Of a DNA stretch of 64,000 nucleotides, positions 11,823 to 20,461 are shown piece after piece. A model generated the notes under the pieces. It did no database searches. It saw only the letters and a program-made list of their open reading frames with translations, and was not told the origin of the DNA. Where the stretch lies: positions 1 through 64,000 of the forward strand of contig NZ_NEHO01000006.1 of assembly GCF_002113375.1 (NCBI RefSeq), written 5' to 3'. Numbering within the stretch: the stretch's first letter is position 1; each line of letters begins with the position of its first letter. Made by a program: the position numbers and the translations under genes. Source of the stretch: Pseudomonas sp. R37(2017) (GTDB lineage: Bacteria > Pseudomonadota > Gammaproteobacteria > Pseudomonadales > Pseudomonadaceae).

Positions 11823-11891
11823 GAAAGCGTTGTGCCCGGATGGGGACAAGCAGTTGCATCTCGATAAAACAAATCATAGAGAGAGCGCAGA

Positions 11892-13133
11892 ATGAAATTC
11901 AGTTTTTTGGACAGCAGCCAGCCGAGCCGTCGGCGGGTTTTACGCGATGCCTTGACGCTGGCCGTGGCGGCCTCGCCTTTGGCGAATCTCGCCAGTGCAG
12001 CCGATGAAAGCGCAGAGGAAGTGACCTTTGCCGCAGGCCCGCGCCCGTTGGTGCAGTACCCGCAAAAACGCCCGTTGACCCTGGTGACCACTCGGCCGCC
12101 GCACCTGGAGACGCCGTTCCCGGTGTTCAACGACGGGCCGATCACGCCCAATGACGCCTTTTTCGTGCGTTACCACCTGGCGAATTTCCCCACCAGCATC
12201 GATCCCGACTCCTACCGCCTGACGATCAAGGGCTCGGTCGACACGCCGCTGTCGCTTTCCCTTGCCGAGCTCAAGGCTCTCGCCGAACCGGTGGAAGTGG
12301 TGGCGGTCAATCAGTGTTCGGGTAACAGCCGTGGCTTCTCCATGCCTCGCGTGTTCGGTGCTCAGTTGGGCAATGGTTCCATGGGCAATGCACGTTGGCT
12401 GGGGGTACCGCTCAAGGCCGTGTTGGAAAAGGCCGGCGTGAAAGCCAGCGCTGTGCAAGTGACCTTCCGTGGGCTGGACAAGCCGGTGCTGCCGAGCACG
12501 CCGGAGTTCATCAAGGCGCTGGACATCAGCCATGCCTTGGACGGCGAGCCGATGATCGCCTGGTCCATGAACGGCACCGACTTGCCGTTTCTCAACGGTT
12601 ATCCGATTCGCCTGGTGGTGCCCGGCTATTTCGGCACGTACTGGGTCAAGCACCTGAGTGAGATCGAAGTCATCGACACGACTTACGACGGTTTCTTCAT
12701 GGCCAAGGGTTACCGGGTGCCGGATAACGATTGCCTGTGCATTGCCCCCGGCACCACGGCGGCGAAAACCCAGCCGATTTCAAAGCTGCCGGTACGCAGT
12801 TTCATCACCAGCGTCAAACACGGCGAGGTATTGCCGTTGAACAAGAGCGTGCTGCTCAAGGGCATTGCCTTCGACGGCGGCGCCGGGGTCAACAAGGTGG
12901 AAGTGTCGATCGACGGCGGCAAAACCTGGCGCGCAACCACGCTCGGGCAAGACCTTGGCCGTTTCTCCTTCCGTGAGTGGACACTGCCGATCACCTTTAC
13001 CAGCAAAGGCGCCACACAGTTGATGGTGCGAGCCAGCAACAGTGCGGGCGAGACGCAGCCGCTGCAAGCCGACTGGAACCCCGGTGGCTACCGCCGCCAC
13101 GTCGTCGAAACCAGCCACGTGACCGTCGCCTGA
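11892..13133 (+). CDS. Sulfite-oxidase-family molybdopterin enzyme, Tat-exported
   Basis: A 413-residue protein. The N-terminus has a twin-arginine signal (PSRRRVLRDALTLAVAASPLA), so it should be folded with cofactor and exported to the periplasm. The molybdopterin domain follows; Cys142 in VNQCSGNSRGF is the expected Mo ligand. The C-terminal part (about residues 300-400) is the immunoglobulin-like dimerisation domain (VEVSIDGGKTWR). A cytochrome c gene follows after nine bases, matching sulfite dehydrogenase pairs of the SorAB or SoxCD type. Sulfite as substrate is inferred from the family. The start has a good upstream AGAGAG. Confidence 0.88.
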   Translation: MKFSFLDSSQPSRRRVLRDALTLAVAASPLANLASAADESAEEVTFAAGPRPLVQYPQKRPLTLVTTRPPHLETPFPVFNDGPITPNDAFFVRYHLANFPTSIDPDSYRLTIKGSVDTPLSLSLAELKALAEPVEVVAVNQCSGNSRGFSMPRVFGAQLGNGSMGNARWLGVPLKAVLEKAGVKASAVQVTFRGLDKPVLPSTPEFIKALDISHALDGEPMIAWSMNGTDLPFLNGYPIRLVVPGYFGTYWVKHLSEIEVIDTTYDGFFMAKGYRVPDNDCLCIAPGTTAAKTQPISKLPVRSFITSVKHGEVLPLNKSVLLKGIAFDGGAGVNKVEVSIDGGKTWRATTLGQDLGRFSFREWTLPITFTSKGATQLMVRASNSAGETQPLQADWNPGGYRRHVVETSHVTVA

Positions 13134-13142
13134 GGAGGCCGC

Positions 13143-13787
13143 ATGAAACTTGTGAAATGCATGACCGCCTTGTTGTGGGCGTCCCAGGCTGGTCTGGTCA
13201 GCCTGGCAAGCGCAGCGCCACTTTCCATCACGTTGCCGCCCGAAACGGCGGCGTTCAAGCCCAGTACGCTGCCGGGTTATCCGTTGGCCCAGCAGAAGTG
13301 TTCGATCTGCCATTCGGCCGACTACATCAGCTTCCAGCCACCGGGCATGAGCCTGGCGCAGTGGACCGCCGAAGCGGGCAAGATGCAGCACGTGTACGGT
13401 GCGCCGATCAGCGACCAGGAGGTGAATGTCATCGGCGCCTACCTGGCGGTGACCTACGGCAGTGCCAAGGCAAGCGATGCCGATGTTCAGGCAGCCTCCA
13501 ACCCGCCGGCGGACCAGCCGCCCACGGTGTCGGTAGCGAAAGTCGCCTCGGCCTTGCTCAAGGACAATGCTTGCCTGTCCTGTCACGCCGTCGACCATAA
13601 GGTCGTCGGCCCGGCCTATCACGATGTGGCGGTCAAATACGCCAATGACCCGCAGGCGCTGGCTCGGATCATGTCCAGCATCGAGCACGGCGGCAGCGGA
13701 AAGTGGGGGGATGTGCCCATGCCGCCGTTCGCGCAGTTGAGCCCGGACGACTTGAAAAGCCTGGCGACCTTCATCATGAGCCAGTGA
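13143..13787 (+). CDS. Dihaem c-type cytochrome, partner of the sulfite-oxidase-like enzyme
   Basis: A 214-residue exported cytochrome with a signal peptide (about residues 1-26) and two CxxCH haem sites, CSICH at residue 53 and CLSCH at residue 144. The second domain (about 130-214) reads as a standard class I cytochrome c with the axial Met in GDVPMPPF. SorB subunits usually have one haem, so the first domain may be an added or divergent one. It probably accepts electrons from the molybdoenzyme. GAGGAGGC precedes the start, nine bases after the upstream stop, so the genes form an operon. Confidence 0.88.
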   Translation: MKLVKCMTALLWASQAGLVSLASAAPLSITLPPETAAFKPSTLPGYPLAQQKCSICHSADYISFQPPGMSLAQWTAEAGKMQHVYGAPISDQEVNVIGAYLAVTYGSAKASDADVQAASNPPADQPPTVSVAKVASALLKDNACLSCHAVDHKVVGPAYHDVAVKYANDPQALARIMSSIEHGGSGKWGDVPMPPFAQLSPDDLKSLATFIMSQ

Positions 13788-13802
13788 GCCTGAGGCAACA
13801 GA

Positions 13803-13835
13803 GCCCACTGAACCGGCGAGGGGCAGTGGGCTTTC
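13803..13835. terminator. Hairpin between convergent cytochrome and ocd genes
   Basis: GCCCACTG...CAGTGGGC with a GC-rich loop, followed by TTTCG. The stem resembles the mqo terminator. It lies between convergent genes and could serve both strands. Confidence 0.65.
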
Positions 13836-13847
13836 GTCGCAGTGGCA

Positions 13848-14894
13848 TCAAGCCCGCAACCTTGTTTCGACTGTCGCTGAAGGCAGCAGTAGCGAAAACA
13901 GGTTCTTGGGATCCTGCAGCTCTGGCACCAGTTGGATGTCGCTGCCAATGTTAAGCGTTCTGGCAACGTCCAGCACGTAGCGCAAGGCGGAGTAATCCTC
14001 GATAGCGAAGCCGACCGAGTCGAACAAGGTGATTTCCCCGGCATGCTGGCGGCCTGGAGTCTGACCCGTGATGACTTTCCAGAATTCGATCACCGGAGAG
14101 TCGGCGGGCATCTGCTGAATTTCCCCTTCGATGCGGCTTTGCGGCTCGTACTCCACCATGACCCGCGCCCGTTCCACGATGTCCCGGTGCAATTCGGTCT
14201 TGCCGGGGCAATCGCCGCCCACGGCGTTGAGGTGCATCCCGGGTTCGATCATTTCAGGGGTCAGGATCGTTGCGTAGGCCTTGTCGGCCGTGACCGTGGT
14301 CACGATATCGGCGCCCCGTACCGCGTCTGCGACGGTCTTGGCAACCGTCACCTGTATCGCCGGGTAAGCCCGCAGATTGGCGACCAGCTTGGCCGTCGCG
14401 GCCGGGTCGATGTCGTAGAGGCTGATTTCATTGATGCCCGCCAAGGTATGAAAGGCCACGGCCTGGAATTCGCTCTGTGAACCGTTGCCGATCAGTGCCA
14501 TCCGGCGGCTGTCCGGCCGGGCGAGGTAGCGGGCGGCGAGGGCGGAAGTGGCGGCGGTGCGAATGGCGGTGGTCAGCGTCATTTCACTGAGTAAAACAGG
14601 TGCGCCGGTATCGACATCTCCCAGTGCACCAAAGGCCATGACTGTCAGCATGCCGTTGTGGGTGTTCTTCGGATGACCGTTGACATACTTGAAGGCGTAG
14701 AGCGCGGCATCGGACACGGGCATCAGCTCGATGACGCCCTCGGGTGAGTGGTTCGCCAGGCGCGCGCACTTTTCGAAATCCGGCCAGCGTACGTAGTCTT
14801 GACGGATGTATTCGGCCATTTCGATCAGGCAACGGGGCAAGCCTTTTTCCTGGACGAGGCGGCTCAGATCATTGACGTCGATGTAACGGGTCAT
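13848..14894 (-). CDS. ocd: Ornithine cyclodeaminase
   Basis: A 348-residue NAD-dependent enzyme of the Ocd/mu-crystallin family, converting L-ornithine to L-proline and ammonia. Motifs follow closely the well-known Pseudomonas putida enzyme: GVIELMPVSD near residue 52, YAFKYVNGHPKNT near 65-77, the nucleotide-binding ALIGNGSQSEFQA near 130, and HLNAVGGDCPGKTEL near 220 with the catalytic Asp. An upstream ATG at 14939 is in frame, but ATG 14894 has AAGGAA just before it and gives the normal N-terminus MTRYIDVND. It is divergent from an amino acid ABC transporter in the same predicted citrulline/ornithine locus. Confidence 0.93.
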   Translation of the reverse strand: MTRYIDVNDLSRLVQEKGLPRCLIEMAEYIRQDYVRWPDFEKCARLANHSPEGVIELMPVSDAALYAFKYVNGHPKNTHNGMLTVMAFGALGDVDTGAPVLLSEMTLTTAIRTAATSALAARYLARPDSRRMALIGNGSQSEFQAVAFHTLAGINEISLYDIDPAATAKLVANLRAYPAIQVTVAKTVADAVRGADIVTTVTADKAYATILTPEMIEPGMHLNAVGGDCPGKTELHRDIVERARVMVEYEPQSRIEGEIQQMPADSPVIEFWKVITGQTPGRQHAGEITLFDSVGFAIEDYSALRYVLDVARTLNIGSDIQLVPELQDPKNLFSLLLPSATVETRLRA

Positions 14895-15069
14895 ATTGGG
14901 TTCCTTGGCGATGTTGGGAGTGCCGGTCTGGACGGCCACGTATGTGCAACGGACCTATTGTCGAGGCGATGCCGAGGAAATTTCGGCCGATACCGATCCT
15001 GGATACAGCCAGAGAAGTCGAAAAACACAGCGTCACAGCGGAATCGGTCACGGCTCGTACACCAGGAAA

Positions 15070-15174
15070 CTGTAGGAGCGAGTGCCCGCTTGCGGCACGC
15101 TCGCGATGGCGGTATAGCAGCCAACGAAGTGGTTGGATCTGACGGCCTCATCGCGAGCATGCTCGCTGCTACAG
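15070..15174. repeat. REP-type inverted pair with a 13-bp insert in one arm
   Basis: The left arm reads CTGTAGGAGCGA, then GTGCCCGCTTGCG, then GCACGCTCGCGA; the right arm, ending at 15174, is the ordinary form with one change (GCTGCTACAG). The insert is the same 13-mer expanded at 56250-56301. It lies in the 576-bp gap between ocd and the transporter genes; nothing else definite is seen there. Confidence 0.8.
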
Positions 15175-15470
15175 TAGGCGACAGAATCGGCTGTGAAAGA
15201 CCGTCGTTCAGCACAGGCGCGCTGTTTCAACCCAGGCTTACGACACCCGCGACATCCCGACACTTGGCATTCTGGCGGTCCGTTTCAAGCACTTGTCACT
15301 CGCTGCCTGAGATGGATTGCAACCCCGACGACTGCTCGCTTGCAGTCGAAAACAACAACAAAAAAACGGCTGCGGTGAAGACCGCATCGATTCTCTGCCC
15401 CTGTCAAAAAAGTGTGGTCCGACGCAGGCGCCGGATCGCGATAAATCCAAATAATCCGGGACTCAAGAAG

Positions 15471-16250
15471 ATGAACATCAAATGGCTGACTTTGCCGGCA
15501 ATCGCGTTGCTGTGCTGCACCACGGGCGCCAGTGCCAAGGAGTGGAAGGAGTTGCGATTTGGCGTCAACCCAAGCTACCCACCCTTTGAATCCACCACGG
15601 CCGATGGCGGTGTCCAGGGCTTCGGCGTGGATCTGGGCAATGCGATTTGTGCCGAGTTGAAGCTGACCTGCGTGTGGGTCAGCAATGACTTCGACGGGCT
15701 GATTCCGGGGCTCAAGGCCGGCAAGTTCGATGCCATCGAATCGTCGATGACTGTTACCGATGCGCGCAAAAAACAGATCGATTTCACCGATCGCCTGTAC
15801 GCCGGACCGACCGCCATCGTCACCCGCAAAGACTCCGGGCTGCTGCCTACCGCCGAATCGCTGCGGGGCAAAACCATCGGTTACATGCAAGGCACGATTC
15901 AGGAAACCTACGCCAAGGCCAGGCTGGCGCCAGGCGGGGTGAAACTGCGCGCCTACCAGAGTCAGGATCAGGTCTATGCCGACCTGGTCTATGGCCGTCT
16001 CGATGCGTCGATCCAGGACAAGCTGCAAGCGCAGATGAGTTTCCTCGCCTCGCCACAAGGGGCGCAGTTCCAGAACAGTGAAGGCATCAGCGATCCGTTG
16101 GTTCCGTCGGAAATCGCCATTGGCGTGCGCAAGGACAACGAGGAGCTCAAAGGCATGCTCAATGCCGCCATCAAGGCCCTGCACGACAAGGGCATCTATG
16201 CGCAGATCCAGCAGAAACACTTCGGTGACCTGGACCTCTACAACAACTGA
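15471..16250 (+). CDS. Periplasmic polar/basic amino acid binding protein of an ABC importer
   Basis: A 259-residue family 3 solute-binding protein with a signal peptide ending GASAK. It has the LRFGVNPSYPPFES start, GFGVDLGNAICAEL near residue 55, and DFDGLIPGLKAGKFDAIESSMTVT... near 75-100, as in lysine/arginine/ornithine- and histidine-binding proteins. The frame is open for about 720 bases upstream, but ATG 15471 starts the signal peptide. Genes for two permeases and an ATPase follow. With ocd divergent and a citrulline hydrolase downstream, the ligand is probably citrulline, ornithine or arginine. Confidence 0.9.
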   Translation: MNIKWLTLPAIALLCCTTGASAKEWKELRFGVNPSYPPFESTTADGGVQGFGVDLGNAICAELKLTCVWVSNDFDGLIPGLKAGKFDAIESSMTVTDARKKQIDFTDRLYAGPTAIVTRKDSGLLPTAESLRGKTIGYMQGTIQETYAKARLAPGGVKLRAYQSQDQVYADLVYGRLDASIQDKLQAQMSFLASPQGAQFQNSEGISDPLVPSEIAIGVRKDNEELKGMLNAAIKALHDKGIYAQIQQKHFGDLDLYNN

Positions 16251-16309
16251 TCCTCGTGTCCCGGTCGCTGTGATGCAGCGACCGGGACGCATCAAGACAG
16301 GTGACTGGC

Positions 16310-17035
16310 GTGAATTCCTTCCTGAATATTCCGGGGCTCGACCTTTCGGCCCTGCAAGGCTATGGCCCTTTGTTGCTACACGGCACCTGGGTCACCCTGA
16401 AACTGTCGGCGCTCGCGCTTTTGGTCAGCATGGCGCTGGGGCTGCTTGGCGCCGCGGCCAAGCTGTCGCCGCTGAAGCTGTTGAACCTGCCGGCGACCTT
16501 TTACACGACACTGATCCGTGGCGTGCCCGACCTGGTGTTGATGCTGCTGATTTTCTACAGCCTGCAAGGCTGGCTCAGCGCCCTGACCGAGTCCATGGGC
16601 TGGCCCTACATGGAAATCGACCCCTTCGTGGCCGGCATCGTCACCCTTGGTTTCATCTACGGGGCGTATTTCACCGAGACCTTTCGCGGGGCGATTCTCA
16701 GTGTGCCGCGGGGGCAGCAGGAAGCCGCGGCGTGCTTTGGCCTGAACCGCGGGCAGCGCTTTCGTTTCGTGGTGTTCCCGCAAATGATGCGTTTTGCCTT
16801 GCCGAGCCTTGGCAACAACTGGCTGGTGCTGCTCAAGGCCACGGCGCTGGTATCGATCATCGGTTTGTCGGACCTGGTCAAAGTCGCGCAAGAGGCCGGC
16901 AAAAGCACCTTCAACATGCTTGATTTCCTGTTGCTGGCGGCCGCGCTTTACCTGTTGATCACCAGTGCTTCGAACTACGTTTTGCGCGTGTTGGAGCGGC
17001 GTTACAACCAGGGTGTACGGGGGATGGCGCGATGA
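16310..17035 (+). CDS. Amino acid ABC transporter permease (HisQ/AotQ type)
   Basis: A permease of about 241 residues with five membrane segments and the inner-membrane coupling loop (AACFGLNRGQRFRFVVFPQ, EAA-type motif, near residues 140-160). It forms a heterodimer with the next permease. GTG 16310 is chosen because AGG at 16299-16301 lies eight bases upstream; GTG 16301 in the same frame would add three residues. Its stop overlaps the next start by four bases (ATGA), so translation is coupled. Confidence 0.9.
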   Translation: MNSFLNIPGLDLSALQGYGPLLLHGTWVTLKLSALALLVSMALGLLGAAAKLSPLKLLNLPATFYTTLIRGVPDLVLMLLIFYSLQGWLSALTESMGWPYMEIDPFVAGIVTLGFIYGAYFTETFRGAILSVPRGQQEAAACFGLNRGQRFRFVVFPQMMRFALPSLGNNWLVLLKATALVSIIGLSDLVKVAQEAGKSTFNMLDFLLLAAALYLLITSASNYVLRVLERRYNQGVRGMAR

Positions 17036-17742
17036 TCGAGTTGATTGCCGAATACTGGAAGCCCTTTCTGTTCAGCGACGGCGAGACCCTCACGGGGTTG
17101 GCCATGACCCTGTGGCTGCTGGTGGCGAGCATCGCCATGGGCTTCGCCTTGTCACTGCCCCTGGCAATCCTGCGGGTTTCGCGCTGGGGCTTGCTGCGTT
17201 GGCCTGTGCAATTGTTCACCTACGTGTTCCGCGGCACGCCCTTGTATATCCAGTTGCTGATTTGCTACAGCGGGCTCTACGGCGTTGCCCTGGTCCGTTC
17301 GCAGCCACTGCTCGAAGCGTTTTTCCGCGACGCCATGAATTGCACCCTGCTGGCGTTCACCCTCAACACCTGCGCCTACACCGTGGAAATTTTCGCCGGG
17401 GCGATCCGCAGCATTCCCTACGGTGAAATCGAAGCGGCGCATGCCTATGGCCTCAGTGGCTGGCGCCTGTACCTGCAACTGATCCTGCCTTCGGCGTTGC
17501 GTCGCGCGCTGCCGTACTACAGCAACGAAGTGATCCTGATGCTGCACGCGACTTCGGTGGCCTTTACCGCCACGATTCCGGACATCCTGAAAATCGCCCG
17601 GGACGCCAACGCGGCGACCTTCATGACATTCCAGGCCTTCGGCATTGCAGGTCTGTTGTACCTCGCGCTGTCGTTCGGGCTGGTCGGCGCGTTCCGCCTG
17701 GCGGAGAAGCGCTGGCTGAGTTTTCTCGGCCCGGCCCACTGA
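17032..17742 (+). CDS. Amino acid ABC transporter permease (HisM/AotM type)
   Basis: A 236-residue permease with the N-terminus EYWKPFLFSDG typical of HisM/AotM proteins, five membrane segments and the coupling loop EAAHAYGLSGWRLYLQLILPSA near residues 143-164. It is very similar to the permease at 49409-50119 (same ends SFLGPAH), so the two transporters are paralogues. It starts inside the stop of the upstream permease, and the damaged ATPase gene begins 57 bases later. Confidence 0.92.
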   Translation: MIELIAEYWKPFLFSDGETLTGLAMTLWLLVASIAMGFALSLPLAILRVSRWGLLRWPVQLFTYVFRGTPLYIQLLICYSGLYGVALVRSQPLLEAFFRDAMNCTLLAFTLNTCAYTVEIFAGAIRSIPYGEIEAAHAYGLSGWRLYLQLILPSALRRALPYYSNEVILMLHATSVAFTATIPDILKIARDANAATFMTFQAFGIAGLLYLALSFGLVGAFRLAEKRWLSFLGPAH

Positions 17743-17798
17743 CTTCCATCCTTTATCCAGAGCGGCGTCGATAAGCGAGCCGCTCCAGGAGCATTCCC

Positions 17799-18560
17799 AT
17801 GTACAAACTCACCGTTGAAAATCTGTATTAGCGTTTTGGCGACAACGAAGTGCTCAAGGGCGTCTCGTTGAATGCAAGGGCAGGGGACGTGGTAAGCATG
17901 ATCGGCGCCAGCGGCTCGGGCAAAAGCACCATGCTGCGCTGCATCAACTTTCTGGAGCGGGCCGACGAAGGGGCCATTGCCCTGGACGGCGAGCGAGTCC
18001 TCACCCGTCAGGGCGTCGGAGGCATGCGTGTGGCCAATCCGCAGCAGTTACAGCGCTTGCGCACACGTCTGGCGATGGTGTTCCAGCACTTCAACCTGTG
18101 GAGCCACCTGACCGTGCTGGAGAACATCGTCCTGGCGCCGTGTCGCGTCCTGGGCATGGGCCGCAAGGCCGCCGAAGAGCGTGCACGGGCGTATCTGGAC
18201 AAGGTCGGCCTGCCGCAACGGGTGGCCGATCAGTACCCGGCGTTCCTGTCGGGCGGGCAGCAGCAACGGGTGGCGATCGCCCGTGCCCTGGCGGTGGAAC
18301 CGGAAATCCTGCTGTTCGACGAGCCCACCTCGGCGCTCGATCCCGAGCTGGTGGGTGAAGTGCTGAAGGTGATTCAGGCGCTGGCCGAAGAGGGCAGGAC
18401 CATGTTGATGGTGACCCACGAAATGGGCTTTGCCCGGCAGGTCTCGAGCCAGGTGTTGTTCTTGCATCAGGGCCGTGTCGAGGAACAGGGTGATGCTACG
18501 ATACTCGACCGACCAAACAGTGAACGTTTGCAGCAATTTCTATCGGGTCGTTTGAAGTGA
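17799..18560 (+). pseudogene. Amino acid ABC transporter ATPase with amber codon at codon 11
   Basis: The normal start is ATG 17799 with AGGAG at 17787-17791, encoding [10 protein letters not shown] exactly as in paralogous ATPases, but codon 11 is TAG (17829-17831). The frame then continues intact to 18560 with Walker [11 protein letters not shown]-loop, signature LSGGQQQR, Walker B ILLFDEPT and the switch His. The paralogue at 48628-49392 has a Lys codon (AAA) at that position, so one base change explains the stop. A GTG at 17850 could restart translation of 236 residues lacking the first strand, but has no ribosome binding site. It may be inactive, suppressed, restarted at low level, or a sequencing error. 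Confidence 0.8.
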
Positions 18561-18572
18561 GGCAAGGCGTAC

Positions 18573-19052
18573 ATGGCCGATATCCGCGATCTGTCGATCG
18601 TGCTTGATCGTATCGATCAGGCAATCATTGAAGTGTTGCGCCACGAAGGGCGCATCACCTATCAAAAGCTGTCCGAGCGCGTACACCTGACCCCCAGACC
18701 TTGTCTGGAACGGGTGCGCAAGCTGGAACAGCTCGGGGTCATTCGCGGCTATGGTGCGATTCTTGACGAGAAGAAACTGACGCCGGGCCTGTCGTTGCTG
18801 GTGCTGGTGGCGTTGTCGAACCAGAGCGGGCGCGCGGCGCAAAAAGCCTTCGAGGCCAAGGTCCGCGCCTGTCCGCAGGTACTGGAGTGCCGCCTGATCA
18901 GCGGCGCGTTCGACTACAGCCTGCGTATGCGCTGCCGTGACATGGAGCATTACCGGGTGTTGACCGAAGTCTGGTTCGACGACCCGGATCTGCACATCGA
19001 CAAACTGGTCAGCCACCCGGAGCTGGCGATGGTCAAGACCACCATGGAATAG
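18573..19052 (+). CDS. Lrp/AsnC-family transcriptional regulator
   Basis: A 159-residue regulator with an N-terminal winged helix-turn-helix (DQAIIEVLRHEGRITYQKLSE, then SERVHLTPRPCLERVRKLE near residues 28-55) and a C-terminal RAM effector domain (about 75-150). Lrp-type proteins often sense the amino acid whose metabolism they control. It starts 12 bases after the ATPase frame, in the same transcription direction, and lies between the transporter and the CtlX-type hydrolase, so it probably controls this locus and perhaps the divergent ocd. Confidence 0.9.
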   Translation: MADIRDLSIVLDRIDQAIIEVLRHEGRITYQKLSERVHLTPRPCLERVRKLEQLGVIRGYGAILDEKKLTPGLSLLVLVALSNQSGRAAQKAFEAKVRACPQVLECRLISGAFDYSLRMRCRDMEHYRVLTEVWFDDPDLHIDKLVSHPELAMVKTTME

Positions 19053-19053
19053 G

Positions 19054-19157
19054 CTGTGGGAGCGAGCCTGCTCGCGAAGGCGAAGTGTCATCCAACATCA
19101 ATGTCGACTGACACATCGTCTTCGTCGGAACGCCGCCCGGAGCAAGCCCGCTCCCAC
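19054..19157. repeat. Degenerate REP-type pair
   Basis: CTGTGGGAGCGAGCCTGCTC at 19054 is a good left arm. The right arm (about 19120-19157, ending GCCCGCTCCCACA) is degenerate, having lost the central GCTCGC symmetry. Confidence 0.7.
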
Positions 19158-19301
19158 ATTTGATTTATGTCGTACACCGAATCGGCTGGGCAACCAGGAA
19201 TCTTCAGCCGTTTCCATCAGCGCCAAAGCCGTTATCAACCGGGTTTTTCCCCCCTCGAAACAGACAATGAGCCTCTCTGAACCCTCATCGAGTCTGTGCC
19301 C

Positions 19302-20240
19302 ATGCAAACCACCAATACGGTTTTAATGATTCGCCCAACACGTTTCTCCTTCAATCAGGACACGGCGGCGAACAACCGTTTCCAGCGTCCGGCAAGCGTC
19401 GCCGAAGATGTACAACTCAAGGCCCTTGCCGAGTTCGATGGCTACGTCGACGCATTGCGTCGGCACGGCGTCGAAGTTTTGGTGCATAACGACCGCGAAG
19501 CACCGCACACCCCGGACTCGATCTTCCCCAACAACTGGTGGAGCAGCCACCCGGACGGCACCCTGGTCCTTTATCCGATGCAAGGCCACAACCGGCGTCT
19601 GGAGCGCGACAAGGGCGTGCTCGACGGGTTGCTGGGGCAGTACCGGGTGGAGCAGGTGCTGGACCTTTCCAGCCTCGAAGAGCAAGAGATTTTCCTGGAG
19701 GGCACCGGCAGCATGGTGCTGGATCGGCAGCAGCGGATTTGCTACGCCGGGTATTCCACGCGTACCCACGCCCAGGCCCTGGATCGCTTGGTCGCCCATC
19801 TGGGCTATGAACTGTGCGCGTTCAACGCGGTGGACCGCCAGGGCGTGGCGATTTATCACACCAATGTGATGATGAGTGTCGGCACCCGCCTGGCGGTGGC
19901 TTGCCTGGCGTCCGTGGCCCGGCCGGACGAACGTGCGGCGCTGCGTGAACGCCTTGAAACCAGCGGCAAACAGCTCATCGATTTGAACTGGGCGCAGTTG
20001 GAGTCCTTCGCCGGCAACATGCTGGAAGTGCACAACGCGGCAGGCGAGCCGCTGCTGGTAATGTCGCGCACCGCCTGGCAATCGCTGGACGCCGATCAGC
20101 GTCGCTTGATCGAAGCCCGCACCACGCCGCTGCCGGTGAACATCGACACCATCGAGCGTATCGGTGGCGGCAGTGCACGCTGCATGCTGGCCGAGGTGTT
20201 CCTGCCCAGGCATCCGTCCACTCTGGAACACGTGGGATGA
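19302..20240 (+). CDS. ctlX: CtlX-type citrulline hydrolase (citrulline ureidase) of the amidinotransferase fold
   Basis: A 312-residue guanidine-modifying-superfamily enzyme. The catalytic elements are visible: PNNWWSSH near residue 76, the acidic EGTGS at 133, His186 in YHTNVMMSVG and the nucleophile Cys294 in GGGSARCMLAE. This pattern fits the CtlX group, which hydrolyses citrulline to ornithine, ammonia and CO2. The neighbouring ocd could then make proline, and the ABC transporter would supply substrate. Agmatine or dimethylarginine hydrolases share the fold, but the overall sequence and context favour citrulline. ATG 19302 is preferred to GTG 19296; ribosome binding is weak for both. Confidence 0.8.
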   Translation: MQTTNTVLMIRPTRFSFNQDTAANNRFQRPASVAEDVQLKALAEFDGYVDALRRHGVEVLVHNDREAPHTPDSIFPNNWWSSHPDGTLVLYPMQGHNRRLERDKGVLDGLLGQYRVEQVLDLSSLEEQEIFLEGTGSMVLDRQQRICYAGYSTRTHAQALDRLVAHLGYELCAFNAVDRQGVAIYHTNVMMSVGTRLAVACLASVARPDERAALRERLETSGKQLIDLNWAQLESFAGNMLEVHNAAGEPLLVMSRTAWQSLDADQRRLIEARTTPLPVNIDTIERIGGGSARCMLAEVFLPRHPSTLEHVG

Positions 20241-20273
20241 TCGTCCGCCCGGTAATCCCCGCTTAAGCCGTTG

Positions 20274-20294
20274 GCTGTCTTTCACGAAAGACAG
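20274..20294 (+). terminator. Hairpin after ctlX
   Basis: GCTGTCTTT-CACG-AAAGACAGC forms a 9-bp stem with a 4-base loop about 35 bases after the ctlX stop. There is no long T run, so termination strength is uncertain. Confidence 0.55.
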
Positions 20295-20461
20295 CTTCAG
20301 GCAGGCAGAATCCGGCCAGGCGCGCAAACGCGGGAAGTTGCATTGCATTTGAGTATCTACGGACTAACCTCAGTGCATCATTACAGCGAGCGCAGGGGAG
20401 GACTTGCCGCCAAGGTGTCATTTCCCAACTGACCTCCATTTCACGTTGGCCAAGGAGCACT

